46,154 nt of DNA from Clostridia bacterium (GCA_017516305.1 JAFXDB010000119.1:1-46154); one strand, 5' to 3'; positions 1 through 8,766 are shown, numbered from the stretch's first letter. A program made the numbers and translations. The notes: generated by a model from the sequence alone, not told the origin.

Positions 1-585
1 GAAGGCCCGGCCATCGTCAAGGAGATCAAGGCCCGCGGCCACAAGATCTTCCTGGACCTGAAGCTGCATGACATCCCCAACACCGTCAAGAAGGCCATGG
101 CCGTGCTGCGTCACCTGGATGTGGACATGACCAACCTGCACGCCTCCGGCACCATCGCCATGATGGAGGCCGCCAAGGAAGGCCTGACCCGCGAGGACGG
201 CACCTGCGGCGTGCTGCTGGCTGTGACCCAGCTGACCTCCACCAGCGAGGAGCGCATGCAGAATGAGCTGCTGATCAACGCCTCCATGCCCGATACCGTG
301 AAGAAGTACGCCCAGAACGCCAAGGCTGCGGGCCTGTCCGGTGTGGTGTGCAGCCCCCTGGAGGCCGCGCTGGTCAAGGAGGCCTGCGGCGCGGACTTCA
401 TGACCGTCACCCCCGGCATCCGCTTCGCTGACGGCGATGTGGGCGACCAGGTGCGCATCATGACCCCTGAGAAGGCCAAGGCCGCCAGCGACTACATCGT
501 CGTGGGCCGCCCGATCACTGCTGCGGCGGATCCCGTGGCGGCGTATGAGCGCTGCGTGCGGGAGTTCCTGGGGGAGGAAGCCTGA
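1..585 (+). CDS. pyrF: Orotidine 5'-phosphate decarboxylase, 5' end cut off by the window
   Basis: Decarboxylates OMP to UMP, the last step of pyrimidine synthesis, in the cytosol. The open frame runs in from base 1. The catalytic signature [11 protein letters not shown] is seen in the first 35 codons shown (Lys and Asp of the DxKxxD charge network), and the phosphate-binding end [12 protein letters not shown] lies near the C-terminus. Both are hallmarks of the family. About 195 codons are present and the start lies upstream of the window. It is followed by pyrE after a 193-base gap filled by an inverted-repeat element, and the pyrE, pyrB and pyrI neighbours confirm the pathway. The stop is TGA at 583-585. 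Confidence 0.95.
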   Translation, partial: EGPAIVKEIKARGHKIFLDLKLHDIPNTVKKAMAVLRHLDVDMTNLHASGTIAMMEAAKEGLTREDGTCGVLLAVTQLTSTSEERMQNELLINASMPDTVKKYAQNAKAAGLSGVVCSPLEAALVKEACGADFMTVTPGIRFADGDVGDQVRIMTPEKAKAASDYIVVGRPITAAADPVAAYERCVREFLGEEA

Positions 586-612
586 TTCCCTGTGGCAAGA
601 CTTTGATGCAGG

Positions 613-741
613 TTTCCACCTCATCAGTCAGCTAAAGCTGACAGCTTCCCCTCAAGGGGAAGCCTTTGGCAGGCCGCCCCCCTTAGCCTTCCCCTTGAGG
701 GGAAGGTGGCCGAGCGAAAGCGAGGTCGGATGAGGTGGAAA
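613..741. repeat. 129-bp inverted-repeat (MITE/REP-like) element between pyrF and pyrE
   Basis: The element is bounded by a perfect 13-bp terminal inverted repeat, TTTCCACCTCATC at 613-625 and GATGAGGTGGAAA at 729-741. Inside is a second symmetric pair built on CTTCCCCTCAAGGGGAAG and its near-complement CCTTCCCCTTGAGGGGAAGG. On RNA it would fold into a long hairpin in the pyrF-pyrE spacer. I recall similar CCACCTCATC-type elements between genes of gut Clostridia. No open frame of interest is inside. It may act as a transcription or RNA-stability boundary within the operon (inference). Confidence 0.8.
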
Positions 742-778
742 GCCACACTATTTGAACAACTGTGAAGGAGACACAAAG

Positions 779-1432
779 ATGGAAGCTTACAAGGTAGAGT
801 TTATCAAGTTCCTCGAGGACGCTGGCGTGCTGAAGTTCGGTGATTTCACTGCCAAGTCCGGCCGCAAGATCCCCTACTTCATCAACGCGGGCGACATCAA
901 GACTGGTGACCAGATCGCCAAGCTGGGCGAGTTCTATGCCCGCGCGTACATGGAAAAGGTCGGCAACAAGCGCACCGTGCTGTACGGCCCCGCCTACAAG
1001 GGTATCTCCATCGCGGTGTCCTCCGCTGTGGCGCTGAGCAAGCAGGGCCTGGACGTGCCCTTCTTCTTCAACCGCAAGGAAGCCAAGGATCACGGCGAGG
1101 GCGGCGTGTTCGTGGGCTATGTCCCGAAGGCCGGTGAGGAAGTCGTCATCGTGGAGGACGTCATCACCGCCGGTACCGCCATCCGCGAGAGCATGGCCAT
1201 TCTCAGCAACCTGGAGGGCGTGAAGGTCGTGGCCACCTTCATCATGGTGGACCGCAAGGAGAAGGGCAAGACCGACAAGGGCGCCATGGAAGAGGTTCGG
1301 GACGAGTTCGGCTTCCCGGTGTACTCCGTCGTGGATGTGTACGACATCATCGAGTACCTGGAGATGGACGAGAAGAACGCCGAGAACGTGCAGCGCATCC
1401 GCAATTACCTGGCCATCAACGGTGCAAAGTAA
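779..1432 (+). CDS. pyrE: Orotate phosphoribosyltransferase
   Basis: Transfers ribose 5-phosphate from PRPP to orotate to give OMP, the substrate of pyrF. The product is 217 residues, normal for the longer bacterial form. The PRPP-binding signature VVIVEDVITAGTA is at residues 122-134, and the flexible catalytic loop FNRKEAKDHGEGG is at 97-109. The ATG at 779 is chosen over an upstream in-frame ATG at 752 because GAAGGAG at 764-770 lies 8 bases before it and the N-terminus then matches the family. The TAA stop overlaps the ATG of the next gene by one base (TAATG), so the ABC ATPase is translationally coupled to it. Confidence 0.96.
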   Translation: MEAYKVEFIKFLEDAGVLKFGDFTAKSGRKIPYFINAGDIKTGDQIAKLGEFYARAYMEKVGNKRTVLYGPAYKGISIAVSSAVALSKQGLDVPFFFNRKEAKDHGEGGVFVGYVPKAGEEVVIVEDVITAGTAIRESMAILSNLEGVKVVATFIMVDRKEKGKTDKGAMEEVRDEFGFPVYSVVDVYDIIEYLEMDEKNAENVQRIRNYLAINGAK

Positions 1433-2172
1433 TGCTGGAAATCAGGTATGTCACGCGCAAATTCGGCGCGAAATATGGCGTGAGGGATGCGAGGCTGACC
1501 ATTGAACCGGGGAAGATCTACGCCCTGCTGGGCCCCAATGGCAGCGGCAAAACCACGCTGATGAAGATGATCGCGGGCCTGATGATGCCCACCTGTGGCA
1601 AAATCAGCCTTGACGGTGACAAAATCGGCCCGAAGACCAAGGCGAAGATCGCCTATATGCCCACGGAAAGCTACTTCTACAATTACATGTCCATCATGGA
1701 CGCGGGGAAATACTACCGGGACTTCTTTGACGACTTCGACATGGCTCGGTTCGAGGAAATCCTCATGCGGATGGATCTGAACCCGAAGGACAAGATTGCC
1801 AAGCTGTCCTCCGGCATGAACGCCAAGGTGCGTCTGGCGCTGACACTGAGCCGCAATGCGCAGCTGATGATGTTCGACGAGCCTCTCAATGGCGTGGACA
1901 TCCTCACCCGCACCCAGGTCATCAACGAGATCATCCGCTACCGGGCGGAGGGCCGCTCCATGATCATCTCCACCCATCTGGTGGAGGAGATGGACGACTA
2001 CATTGACCATGTGATCTTCATGCGCAAGGGCGAAATCGTCCGGCAGGGCAGCCGCGAGGAGCTGACGGCCGAGGAAAGCCTGACGCAGATCTATCTGGAC
2101 ATCTTTGCCCCCGGTACGCGGGCTGTGACGGCGGAAGGGGGTGCGGCGGATGCTGAAGCTGCTCAAGTATGA
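1432..2172 (+). CDS. ABC exporter ATP-binding protein (YtrB/CcmA-like)
   Basis: A 246-residue ATPase subunit of an ABC-2 type exporter. Walker A GPNGSGKT is at residues 34-41, the signature is a shortened LSSGM, and Walker B MMFDEPLNGVD follows with the D-loop. The H-loop lies in STHLVEEMDDY. The family usually pairs with a small polytopic permease, which is what follows. The start overlaps the stop of pyrE by one base, and the C-terminus overlaps the permease start by 23 bases. The substrate is unknown. Its position inside a pyr operon is unusual and may mean only co-transcription or a role tied to pyrimidine supply; the sequence does not decide between these. Confidence 0.9.
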   Translation: MLEIRYVTRKFGAKYGVRDARLTIEPGKIYALLGPNGSGKTTLMKMIAGLMMPTCGKISLDGDKIGPKTKAKIAYMPTESYFYNYMSIMDAGKYYRDFFDDFDMARFEEILMRMDLNPKDKIAKLSSGMNAKVRLALTLSRNAQLMMFDEPLNGVDILTRTQVINEIIRYRAEGRSMIISTHLVEEMDDYIDHVIFMRKGEIVRQGSREELTAEESLTQIYLDIFAPGTRAVTAEGGAADAEAAQV

Positions 2173-2980
2173 GTTCCGCAAGGGGCTGACGGGGCTGCTG
2201 GTGATGCTGGGCATCACCGCTGCGCTGGAAGGGTACTTCCTGTACGGCCTGTACATCAACCCCGAGGATATGTGGCATGCCGGCTGGGCTGCCTGGCTGC
2301 TGGTGCTGATGACCCTTGGCATGAGCGTGTTCGTGTTCATCCGCGGCGTTGTCAGCTACTCCGGCGAGCTCAAGAGCCGCAGCGCCTATCTCATCTTCAT
2401 GACCCCGAATTCAACGCTGAAGGTTGTCGCCTCCAAATTCGTGTTCACCTTCGTGCTGGGGGTGCTTGTGGCGGTGCTGTACGGCGCGCTGGGGATCATG
2501 GACATCACCCTGCTGCTTTCGGAATTCGGCGAGCTGGAGGAAACCATCACCCTTGCTGCCGAGGCGCTGGAGGAGCTGGGCCTGCATGTGGATCAGTTCG
2601 TGATGGCGGTGGTGCTGGGCTTCCTGCTGGTGATGCTGTATGTGCTGGCGCTGTGCGCCATGGCGTACCTGGCGGTGACCCTCAGCCACACCCTCTGCCG
2701 GGACAAGGGCTACCGCTGGGTGATCGCGCTGCTGTTTTACTGGGTGCTGACCCAGGTGATGGGCGTGGTGTACGGCCTGTTTGCCTCGCCCTTTGAGAAG
2801 CTGGTGTTCCAGACCATGCCGGAGCTGCAGGGCATCATTGACGCCTATGGGATTCAGACCACGCCCACCCTGGGCGAGGTGATGCTGACGCTGGTACCCT
2901 TCGGGGTGGCCAGCCTGGGCATGATCATCGTGTCCATGTTCGGCTGCGCGTGGATGCTGGACAAGAAGGTTTCCCTGTAA
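2150..2980 (+). CDS. ABC-2 type exporter permease subunit
   Basis: A polytopic membrane protein of 276 residues with about six hydrophobic segments, for example around residues 15-35, 48-68, 100-125, 150-180, 190-215 and 245-268. The N-terminus [12 protein letters not shown] is typical of ABC-2 permeases, in which a basic amphipathic helix precedes the first membrane span. The ATG at 2150 is preferred to a GTG at 2141 because GGAAGGGG at 2133-2140 is correctly spaced only for the former. It overlaps the ATPase gene, so the two make one transporter. No sequence motif reveals the substrate. It ends 34 bases before pyrB. Confidence 0.85.
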   Translation: MLKLLKYEFRKGLTGLLVMLGITAALEGYFLYGLYINPEDMWHAGWAAWLLVLMTLGMSVFVFIRGVVSYSGELKSRSAYLIFMTPNSTLKVVASKFVFTFVLGVLVAVLYGALGIMDITLLLSEFGELEETITLAAEALEELGLHVDQFVMAVVLGFLLVMLYVLALCAMAYLAVTLSHTLCRDKGYRWVIALLFYWVLTQVMGVVYGLFASPFEKLVFQTMPELQGIIDAYGIQTTPTLGEVMLTLVPFGVASLGMIIVSMFGCAWMLDKKVSL

Positions 2981-3014
2981 AAAAACAACGGATGACAGAA
3001 AAGGAGCGATACCG

Positions 3015-3935
3015 ATGCGCCACCTGATCGACATCACTGACTTCACGGTGGAGGAGATCGAGGGCATCCTCGACCTGGGCGATAAGATGATCGCCGACCC
3101 GGATGCGTACAAGGAGACCCTGCGCGGGAAGATCCTTGCGACGCTGTTCTTCGAGCCCAGCACCCGTACCCGCCTGTCCTTTGAGAGCGCAATGCTCTCC
3201 CTGGGCGGCAGCGTCCTGGGCTTCTCCTCGGCGGATTCCTCTTCCACCGCCAAGGGCGAAAGCCTCATGGACACCATCCGTACCGTGTCCTGCTATTCGG
3301 ACATCATCGCCATGCGCCATCCCAAGGAGGGTGCGCCCATGGCCGGCTCCCTCAGGAGCTATGTGCCGATCATCAACGCCGGCGACGGCGGCCACAATCA
3401 CCCCACCCAGACCCTGACCGACCTGATGACCATTCGCCGCCAGAAGGGTCGGCTGGACAGCATGGTGGTGGGCCTGTGCGGCGACCTGAAGTTTGGGCGT
3501 ACCGTCCACAGCCTCATCGGCGCCATGAGCCGCTACAAGGGCGTGACCTTCGTGCTGATCAGCCCGCCGGAGCTGAAGGTGCCTGCTTACATTACCGATG
3601 AACTGAAGCGCAAGGGCATTCCCTTCCGCGAGGTGGAGACGATGGAGGAGGTCATGCCGGAGCTGGACATCCTCTACATGACCCGCGTGCAGAAGGAGCG
3701 CTTCTTCAATGAAGCCGACTACATCCGCCTGAAGGACACCTACATCCTTGACCCGGAGAAGCTGCGCACGGCGAAGGCTGATCTGTCCATCCTGCATCCG
3801 CTGCCCCGCGTGAACGAGATCTCCCCCAAGGTGGACGACGATCCCCGTGCGGTCTACTTTGACCAGGTGCGCAACGGCCGCTTTGTCCGCATGGCGCTGA
3901 TCAAGACCCTGCTGGATTGGAGGAACGAGGCATGA
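3015..3935 (+). CDS. pyrB: Aspartate carbamoyltransferase catalytic subunit
   Basis: Condenses carbamoyl phosphate with aspartate, the committed step of pyrimidine synthesis. The 306-residue length is standard. The carbamoyl-phosphate loop FFEPSTRTR is at residues 45-53, HPTQ follows in [12 protein letters not shown], and the aspartate loop HPLPRVNEI is near residue 258. AGGAGCGAT lies just before the ATG. The stop TGA overlaps the ATG of pyrI (ATGA), which fits assembly of a catalytic-regulatory complex as in enteric bacteria. Confidence 0.97.
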   Translation: MRHLIDITDFTVEEIEGILDLGDKMIADPDAYKETLRGKILATLFFEPSTRTRLSFESAMLSLGGSVLGFSSADSSSTAKGESLMDTIRTVSCYSDIIAMRHPKEGAPMAGSLRSYVPIINAGDGGHNHPTQTLTDLMTIRRQKGRLDSMVVGLCGDLKFGRTVHSLIGAMSRYKGVTFVLISPPELKVPAYITDELKRKGIPFREVETMEEVMPELDILYMTRVQKERFFNEADYIRLKDTYILDPEKLRTAKADLSILHPLPRVNEISPKVDDDPRAVYFDQVRNGRFVRMALIKTLLDWRNEA

Positions 3936-4363
3936 AGGTAGATTCTATCCACACCGGCATCGTGCTGGATCATATCAAGGCGGGCCGCGGCATGGACGTG
4001 TACCGCTACCTGCACCTGGACGAGCTGGACTGCCCTGTGGCCTACATGCGCAATGTCCGCAGCGAAGCCATGGGCCGCAAGGACATCATTAAGATCGACG
4101 CGAACATCAACGTGGATCTGGACGTCCTGGGCTATCTTGACCCCGGCATCACCGTCAACATCATCGTGGACGGTCAGCTGGTGGAAAAAAAGAAGCTCTC
4201 CCTGCCGGAGAAGCTGACGAACGTCATCACCTGCAAGAACCCCCGCTGCATCACCACCGTGGAGGGTGCGCTGGATCAGGTTTTCCTGCTCAAGGATCGG
4301 GCCCGCGGCGTGTACCGCTGCATGTTCTGCGACGCGGAGCGCAAATCGAAGGCCCTGCGCTGA
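3932..4363 (+). CDS. pyrI: Aspartate carbamoyltransferase regulatory subunit
   Basis: A nucleotide-binding regulatory chain of ATCase, 143 residues. The N-terminal allosteric domain includes HTGIVLDHI and the nucleotide-site stretch [11 protein letters not shown]. The C-terminal zinc domain shows all four ligands, Cys101, Cys106, Cys130 and Cys133, in the family pattern CX4C then CX2C. The ATG at 3932 is used rather than an in-frame start at 3917 because it makes the usual ATGA coupling with pyrB and has GGAGGAACGAGG upstream. Feedback control of ATCase by CTP and ATP is expected from the family. The gene ends the pyr operon seen here. Confidence 0.96.
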   Translation: MKVDSIHTGIVLDHIKAGRGMDVYRYLHLDELDCPVAYMRNVRSEAMGRKDIIKIDANINVDLDVLGYLDPGITVNIIVDGQLVEKKKLSLPEKLTNVITCKNPRCITTVEGALDQVFLLKDRARGVYRCMFCDAERKSKALR

Positions 4364-4378
4364 TTGCTCCGAATGAAA

Positions 4379-4701
4379 ATGGTTCTTCACGTTTTCTTAG
4401 GGAATGACTAACAATGTAAGTTGGAAGCCGCTTTCGCCCGCCGAAAGCGGCGCAAAGGCGCTGGGGGGATGCAACCTGTGCATCCCCCCCGTCCCCCTCC
4501 TGCTCCCAAGGCGTCGGAAAGGCGGCTGCATATTGGGGCGGCGACGTTGCGGAGGGTTGCTTGAATGAATCAGAAGGAGGGCGCAACCCTCCGCAAAGAC
4601 GCCGCATCGTCCCCTTTGAGGCTCTGATGCAGCCGCCCTGGTGGTGAAGCTGTCTGCGCCATGTCATACAAAACATTCCCAAACTTTCCGTGAAGATCCA
4701 T
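4379..4701 (-). repeat. Dispersed ~320-bp palindromic element, copy 1 (inverted relative to copies 2 and 3)
   Basis: The ends form a near-perfect 13-bp terminal inverted repeat, ATGGTTCTTCACG at 4379 and CGTGAAGATCCAT at 4689-4701 (12 of 13). The core has nested palindromes: GGCGGCTGCA (4521-4530) pairs with TGCAGCCGCC (4628-4637), and inside it TTGCGGAGGGTTGC (4547-4560) pairs with GCAACCCTCCGCAA (4583-4596). A third hairpin, CCGCTTTCG...CGAAAGCGG, lies near the left end. The same order is found at 21424-21752 and from 45931 to the window end. No protein fits; short open frames across it are chance products. Confidence 0.85.
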
Positions 4702-4739
4702 AAAAACGCGCTCCCTCTGCCGGAATGGCGGGGGAGCGC
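4702..4739 (-). terminator. Intrinsic terminator of the DUF805 gene
   Basis: On the minus strand GCGCTCCC (4739-4732) pairs with GGGAGCGC (4715-4708), followed by G and five T (4706-4702). It lies 18 bases past the DUF805 stop. The plus-strand side has only a weak T run, so it may act poorly for pyrI read-through. Confidence 0.7.
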
Positions 4740-4756
4740 TATTTCATGGGTGTGGT

Positions 4757-5101
4757 TTACTCCTTGGGGTTGGTGCCGTAGGCATTGGTGCCGGGAACGC
4801 TGTCCTTGCACATCCAGATGATGACCAGGATGGTGCCTACCAGGGGGATCAGGGCAATGAAGTTCCATGCGCCGGACTTGCCGATGTCATGCATGCGGCG
4901 CCAGGCGACGGCCAGGCCGGGGATCAGCAGCGCCAGGGAGATGATGGAGGTGATGATGGAATCGGCGCCGAAAATGGCGCCGGCAGCGCCGCTGACAAGG
5001 GCGTTGAACAGGTAGAAATTCCAGTACTCACTGCGGCGGGCGCGGCCGGAGAAATCGGCGTACTTCTGGAAACAAGTCTTGATCGCATCGACAAAGCTCA
5101 T
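4757..5101 (-). CDS. DUF805 small membrane protein
   Basis: A 114-residue inner-membrane protein of the DUF805 (YhaH) family. It shows the family's N-terminal amphipathic region with SGRARRSEYWNF, about four membrane spans, the hallmark AVAWRRMHDIGKSG, and the C-terminal DSVPGTNAYGTNPK. The start at 5101 (MSFVDAIK) is set by AAGGAGG at 5115-5109 on the minus strand. The biochemical role of the family is unknown. A clear promoter precedes it at 5176-5148, so it is a single-gene unit running against the pyr operon. Confidence 0.85.
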   Translation of the reverse strand: MSFVDAIKTCFQKYADFSGRARRSEYWNFYLFNALVSGAAGAIFGADSIITSIISLALLIPGLAVAWRRMHDIGKSGAWNFIALIPLVGTILVIIWMCKDSVPGTNAYGTNPKE

Positions 5102-5147
5102 GAGATTTCCTCCTTCGCAGCTGCTTATGCACAGCGTTTCTGACAGT

Positions 5148-5176
5148 ATTTTAGCATGTTCTTCCGGCAGCGTCAA
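5148..5176 (-). promoter_or_regulatory. Sigma-A type promoter of the DUF805 gene
   Basis: Minus strand: -35 TTGACG (5176-5171), a 17-base spacer, then -10 TAAAAT (5153-5148). It gives a short leader to the ATG at 5101. Confidence 0.7.
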
Positions 5177-5188
5177 CCCCGAATTGCA

Positions 5189-7057
5189 TCACTGCCACCC
5201 GGCGGCGACGCCGTAGAAGAAGCCCATCCGATCGCCGTAGACGGCAGGGTACAGGGCATGCTCGTCGGCAAAGAGGGCCAGCAGCTCCTCATATTCCTCG
5301 TAGGTGACAGGCTCCCGGCGCTCCATCACCAGGAGGGCAAAATCGCCCATGGGGAAGGCGGCGACAACGTCGAAGCGGTCAGCCTCGTCCGCCAGGAGCC
5401 AGTGAGTCAGCTTCTCCACCGTGCCGCCGGGGTGGCCTGTCTGCACCGTGGAGGGCACCAGGATGTACCGGGCGGAGAACCACATGCGGGGGAAGCCGTC
5501 GCTGACCAGAGCGGTGCGATCCAGGGCGATTTTCTCCCGCAGGGTCAGGTCGGGGTAGAAGGGGGTGACGAAGGTCAGTCGGTCGTACTCGGCGCTGTTC
5601 ATGAGGATCAGGGCGGGGGCCTCGGCGGTGCAGGTTTCGCGGATGAAATCGCTCACGGCCAGGATGTCCGCCATGTCCTCCCGCACGGGGGGCTGCAGGG
5701 AGGTATGGGGCAGCACGGGGGAAACGGTCTGCGGCGCCTCATGGGTCAGGCAGACGGCCCATTGCCCCAGCAGGGCTGCGCAGGTGAGGCTCATCAGGGC
5801 GATGCACACCGCTGTTTGCCGGAGGGTGACCAGCATGGTCAGCAGGAGCAGAAGCCCGAACAGGTACACGGGCAGCAGGAAGGTGACCTGGTGATAGGTC
5901 ATGTTCTGGATGCGGGTGAAAAGCAGCATTCCAGCCACGCCGCAGCACAGGAGCATGGCGCACAGCCGCCGCAGGGCAGGGCTGCGCCGCTGCCCCAGTC
6001 CCCAGAGGAATCCGGCGGCGATCAGGACGCAGGTGCCCGGCCCCAGGAGCCAGGTCTGGTTCTCCAATTCGTACAGCAGGGCGCTGCCCTCCTTGCGCCA
6101 GGCGGAGTAGGCAACGGTGTAGTTGCCCTGCAGCGCCCGGGAGAGCATTGGCCAGAGCAGCAGCGTCCCCAGCGCGGCACACAAGGCGGCGCAGAGGAGC
6201 ATGTGCACAATGGGCCGTCCCTCCCGGCGGCGCAGATGAGAAAAGCCGCGGGCGACGCCCCACACGGGCAGCCACCCCGCCAGGAAGAACAGGAACCACC
6301 GCCGCATCAGCGCCAACAGCACGCAGGCCGCCAGGAGCGCCGCCCAGCGCAGCGGCTGCACCTGACGGAAGTCCATGCTCCGGCAGAGCGCGATGATCAA
6401 CACCAGCAGCGGCAGGCCCAGCAGGTTCACCTGCCGCCACAGGGCCGCCCGGTGCAGGATGGGCAGGGTGAGGACGGCAACGCAGGCCCCGGCGCACAGC
6501 AGCAGGGTTTGCCCGCAGGTCAGGCGGAGGGCGTCGCTCAGCCGCAGGATGATGCGGCGCAGCTGACAGAAAAGCAGCGGCCAGGTCATGAGGAAAACGG
6601 CTAGGCCGAAGCCGTCCGCCGTGCCGTCGGTCAGGGAGAAAACGGGGGCCAGCAGGAGGTTGGCCAGGCAGGTGTAATCCAGGCCCATGCTGCGGACAAA
6701 ATGCGCACAGGTATCCTTCAGGCCGCCGTAAAGGTGTGCGGAAAGCTCCAGCTGCTGGTAATGGTAGAGGGAATCGTCGTTGATGAAGATGGTGCTTTCC
6801 GCCGCGAAGTGCCAGGCGTAGAAAATCAGCAGGGCCAGGCATCCGGCGGCAAAGATGCCTCCGGAGAGGCGGCGGACGCGGTCCGGCTGCCGGTGGGGGA
6901 GGGTTATGTCCGTCAGGTGGAGGATGGCGGCGGCATACCCTGTCGCCAGGGCGATGGTCGCTCCATGGGCCAGAGTCCGCCCGGTCAGCAGGCACAGGAC
7001 GATCCCCGCCGCAGCCGCTGCCAGCGTCAGCAGCCAGAGCAGGTGATGCTTCTTCAT
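5189..7057 (-). CDS. Large polytopic membrane protein, possibly GT-C type glycosyltransferase
   Basis: A 622-residue protein with about 11-12 hydrophobic segments over residues 1-430 and a soluble C-terminal part of about 160 residues. The first large extracellular loop holds FINDDSLYHY with an acidic pair at 94-95, the place where GT-C enzymes (PMT/ArnT/Stt3 fold) keep their catalytic or metal-binding acidic pair. That is the only ground for the enzyme idea, and the protein could also be a family-less membrane protein. The start is the ATG at 7057 with GGGAGGG upstream. A promoter lies at 7124-7096. No neighbour suggests a specific cell-envelope glycan. Confidence 0.55.
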   Translation of the reverse strand: MKKHHLLWLLTLAAAAAGIVLCLLTGRTLAHGATIALATGYAAAILHLTDITLPHRQPDRVRRLSGGIFAAGCLALLIFYAWHFAAESTIFINDDSLYHYQQLELSAHLYGGLKDTCAHFVRSMGLDYTCLANLLLAPVFSLTDGTADGFGLAVFLMTWPLLFCQLRRIILRLSDALRLTCGQTLLLCAGACVAVLTLPILHRAALWRQVNLLGLPLLVLIIALCRSMDFRQVQPLRWAALLAACVLLALMRRWFLFFLAGWLPVWGVARGFSHLRRREGRPIVHMLLCAALCAALGTLLLWPMLSRALQGNYTVAYSAWRKEGSALLYELENQTWLLGPGTCVLIAAGFLWGLGQRRSPALRRLCAMLLCCGVAGMLLFTRIQNMTYHQVTFLLPVYLFGLLLLLTMLVTLRQTAVCIALMSLTCAALLGQWAVCLTHEAPQTVSPVLPHTSLQPPVREDMADILAVSDFIRETCTAEAPALILMNSAEYDRLTFVTPFYPDLTLREKIALDRTALVSDGFPRMWFSARYILVPSTVQTGHPGGTVEKLTHWLLADEADRFDVVAAFPMGDFALLVMERREPVTYEEYEELLALFADEHALYPAVYGDRMGFFYGVAAGWQ

Positions 7058-7095
7058 CGGCGGTTCCCTCCCTTCATGCGATGCGTGATGCTACC

Positions 7096-7124
7096 ATCAT
7101 AGCGCATCCGCCGGGGGATTGCAA
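7096..7124 (-). promoter_or_regulatory. Promoter of the GT-C-like membrane protein gene
   Basis: Minus strand: -35 TTGCAA (7124-7119), a 17-base spacer, then -10 TATGAT (7101-7096). It starts right at the 3' end of the upstream gene (stop at 7129). Confidence 0.65.
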
Positions 7125-7128
7125 GAGG

Positions 7129-7911
7129 TCAGCCCACGCCGCCGGAGGAAACCACCAGGTTCAGCACCTCGCCGGTTTCTGCGTGGATGACGACCCAGAA
7201 GGAGACCTCCGCGGGGCTGCCGTTCTCCCAGTGCAGCATGACCTCCCATTCCCCGTGATTGTCCGGATAGCGAACCAGGCGGGCGTCGTCTGCGTAGCTG
7301 ACCAGCTGGGCTGCCTCCTCCTCTGTGAGGGAGAACATGGCGGTCACGGCAGCCTTGGCCAGCGCCCGGGCGGAGTTGGCGGCGTCCCTGTTGGCGCTGG
7401 ATACCTCGTGGTAGCTGCCGCCTGCGGCAAGGAAGTCGTCCAGGCTGTCCAGGTCATCGGGGAAGTAGGGCGTGAATGCGTCGTAGCGCTCGTAGCTGCT
7501 GGTGCGCAGGTACTTTTCCAGCTGCGGCATGCCCCAGACGGAGGAGGCGAGGTCGCCGGACTGCCAGGGGACGAGGCTGCCGTCGTGCGTCCACATGGGC
7601 TGGACACCGTGGGGCGCGATGATGACGATGTAGGCGCCTGTCAGCGCCTCGGGCACGGCGTTGCCCCGGTAGGTGACCACGGCTGTCTCGCCGCAGACGT
7701 CCACATGGGTGTCGAAAAGCCCCAGGGCCTCGATGGTCAGGCTGTAACGCTCCATCAGGACGGCGTGGGCGGTTTGCAGGGCGTACAGCTCCGGGGACAT
7801 GGCAGGGCCATTCCCGGCGGGCTTGCGGAAGTAGGCCGGAGCGCTCTCCGCCAGGGACAGGCCGGGCAGCAGAAGCATCAGGGTGAGAAGCAGGGAAAGA
7901 AGCTTTTTCAT
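7129..7911 (-). CDS. Exported protein of unknown function
   Basis: A 260-residue protein with a Sec signal peptide, MKKLLSLLLTLMLLLPGLSLAES, cleaved after SLA. The mature part has no family I recognise. The last 50 residues (WEVMLHWE...VSFWVVIHAETGEVLNLVVSSGG) have the look of a PepSY-type strand-turn-strand, which in other exported proteins inhibits peptidases or binds small ligands; this is inference only. The start is set by AAGGAGG, seven bases upstream on the minus strand. A GGCAGGG...CCCTGCC hairpin (7929-7951) lies in its 5' leader, just ahead of the ribosome binding site. Confidence 0.6.
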   Translation of the reverse strand: MKKLLSLLLTLMLLLPGLSLAESAPAYFRKPAGNGPAMSPELYALQTAHAVLMERYSLTIEALGLFDTHVDVCGETAVVTYRGNAVPEALTGAYIVIIAPHGVQPMWTHDGSLVPWQSGDLASSVWGMPQLEKYLRTSSYERYDAFTPYFPDDLDSLDDFLAAGGSYHEVSSANRDAANSARALAKAAVTAMFSLTEEEAAQLVSYADDARLVRYPDNHGEWEVMLHWENGSPAEVSFWVVIHAETGEVLNLVVSSGGVG

Positions 7912-8020
7912 TCAGATTACCTCCTTGGGGCAGGGACTGGAAAACCCTGCCGGTCTTTGACAATACAGACGGACATGGCCCTCCGTTTGTTCTGTCATAT
8001 GTGTAAAAACTCATGCCGGC

Positions 8021-8049
8021 TTGCATGCGGCCGGTGCGTCTGCTATAAT
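8021..8049 (+). promoter_or_regulatory. Promoter of the exported-protein gene at 8071
   Basis: -35 TTGCAT (8021-8026), a 17-base spacer and -10 TATAAT (8044-8049), followed by AAAAGGAGG before the ATG at 8071. Confidence 0.75.
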
Positions 8050-8070
8050 GAAGGAAAAGGAGGAAATGAT

Positions 8071-8688
8071 ATGAAGAAGCTGCTAACCCTGCTGACGGCC
8101 ATTTTGTTGGCGCTGCTGCCCGTGGCTGCGCTTTCGGAGTTCAACAACGCCGAGCTGCAACGGACGGAGAACTGCATCATCATGATGCAGCCCGGCTCGC
8201 GGGATGTGCTGGTCTGCCCGATGAATCAGCCCTTTGCGGGCGAACTGGATGACGGCTGGCTGAATGTGTCCGTGGATTTCATTGAAAAGATGGACATCGA
8301 CATGACCCTGATCCGCGTGGCGGTGGGCATCGAGGTCTATGACAATGTGTACGCCGATACCATCACATTCACCGTTGGCGGCAAGTGCTACGCCTTCAGC
8401 GTGGAGGCGGATGTGTTCGAGTACGACGCGGTGTTCCAGGAGGATTATTACATCTGTCTGACGGATGAGAGTCTGGCGTTCCTCAAGGCGCTGGCCCAGC
8501 AGAAGAAGGACAACCCGATTCCCATGGCCTTCCTTTCCGGCGGCGAAACGGTGATGACCGGCAGCGTTGTCATCCCGGGGGCCGAGGCAGCCTGGATCTA
8601 CGACCTGTTCATCGACCTGGGCGGCAGGAGCCAGGATCTCAAGGGCATTGTTGAACGCTGGCCCTGCGTGATCACGAAGGTGAAATGA
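8071..8688 (+). CDS. Exported protein of unknown function
   Basis: A 205-residue protein with signal peptide MKKLLTLLTAILLALLPVAALSE. The mature part is acidic, with strand-rich stretches (DDGWLNVSVDFIEKMDIDM, DTITFTVGGKCYAFSVEAD) and no motif I recognise. A longer frame opens at 7081, but the ATG at 8071 is chosen because it has its own promoter, a strong ribosome binding site and the signal peptide. It is a single-gene unit ending before a strong terminator at 8767-8812. It probably works at the cell surface; the role is unknown. Confidence 0.65.
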   Translation: MKKLLTLLTAILLALLPVAALSEFNNAELQRTENCIIMMQPGSRDVLVCPMNQPFAGELDDGWLNVSVDFIEKMDIDMTLIRVAVGIEVYDNVYADTITFTVGGKCYAFSVEADVFEYDAVFQEDYYICLTDESLAFLKALAQQKKDNPIPMAFLSGGETVMTGSVVIPGAEAAWIYDLFIDLGGRSQDLKGIVERWPCVITKVK

Positions 8689-8766
8689 ACAAAGAGGGTG
8701 CAAAATGGGATGCCTGAAATATACCACGATAGAAATGGGCGTCCCGAAATATACCGCAAAAACAGA

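Noticed and set aside
5156..6604. 482-codon open frame on the plus strand
   Set aside because: Antisense to the GT-C-like membrane protein, Gln- and Gly-rich, with no start site or family.
7081..8070. N-terminal extension of the exported protein at 8071
   Set aside because: The extension is antisense to the 7129-7911 gene and bypasses the promoter, ribosome binding site and signal peptide of the real gene.
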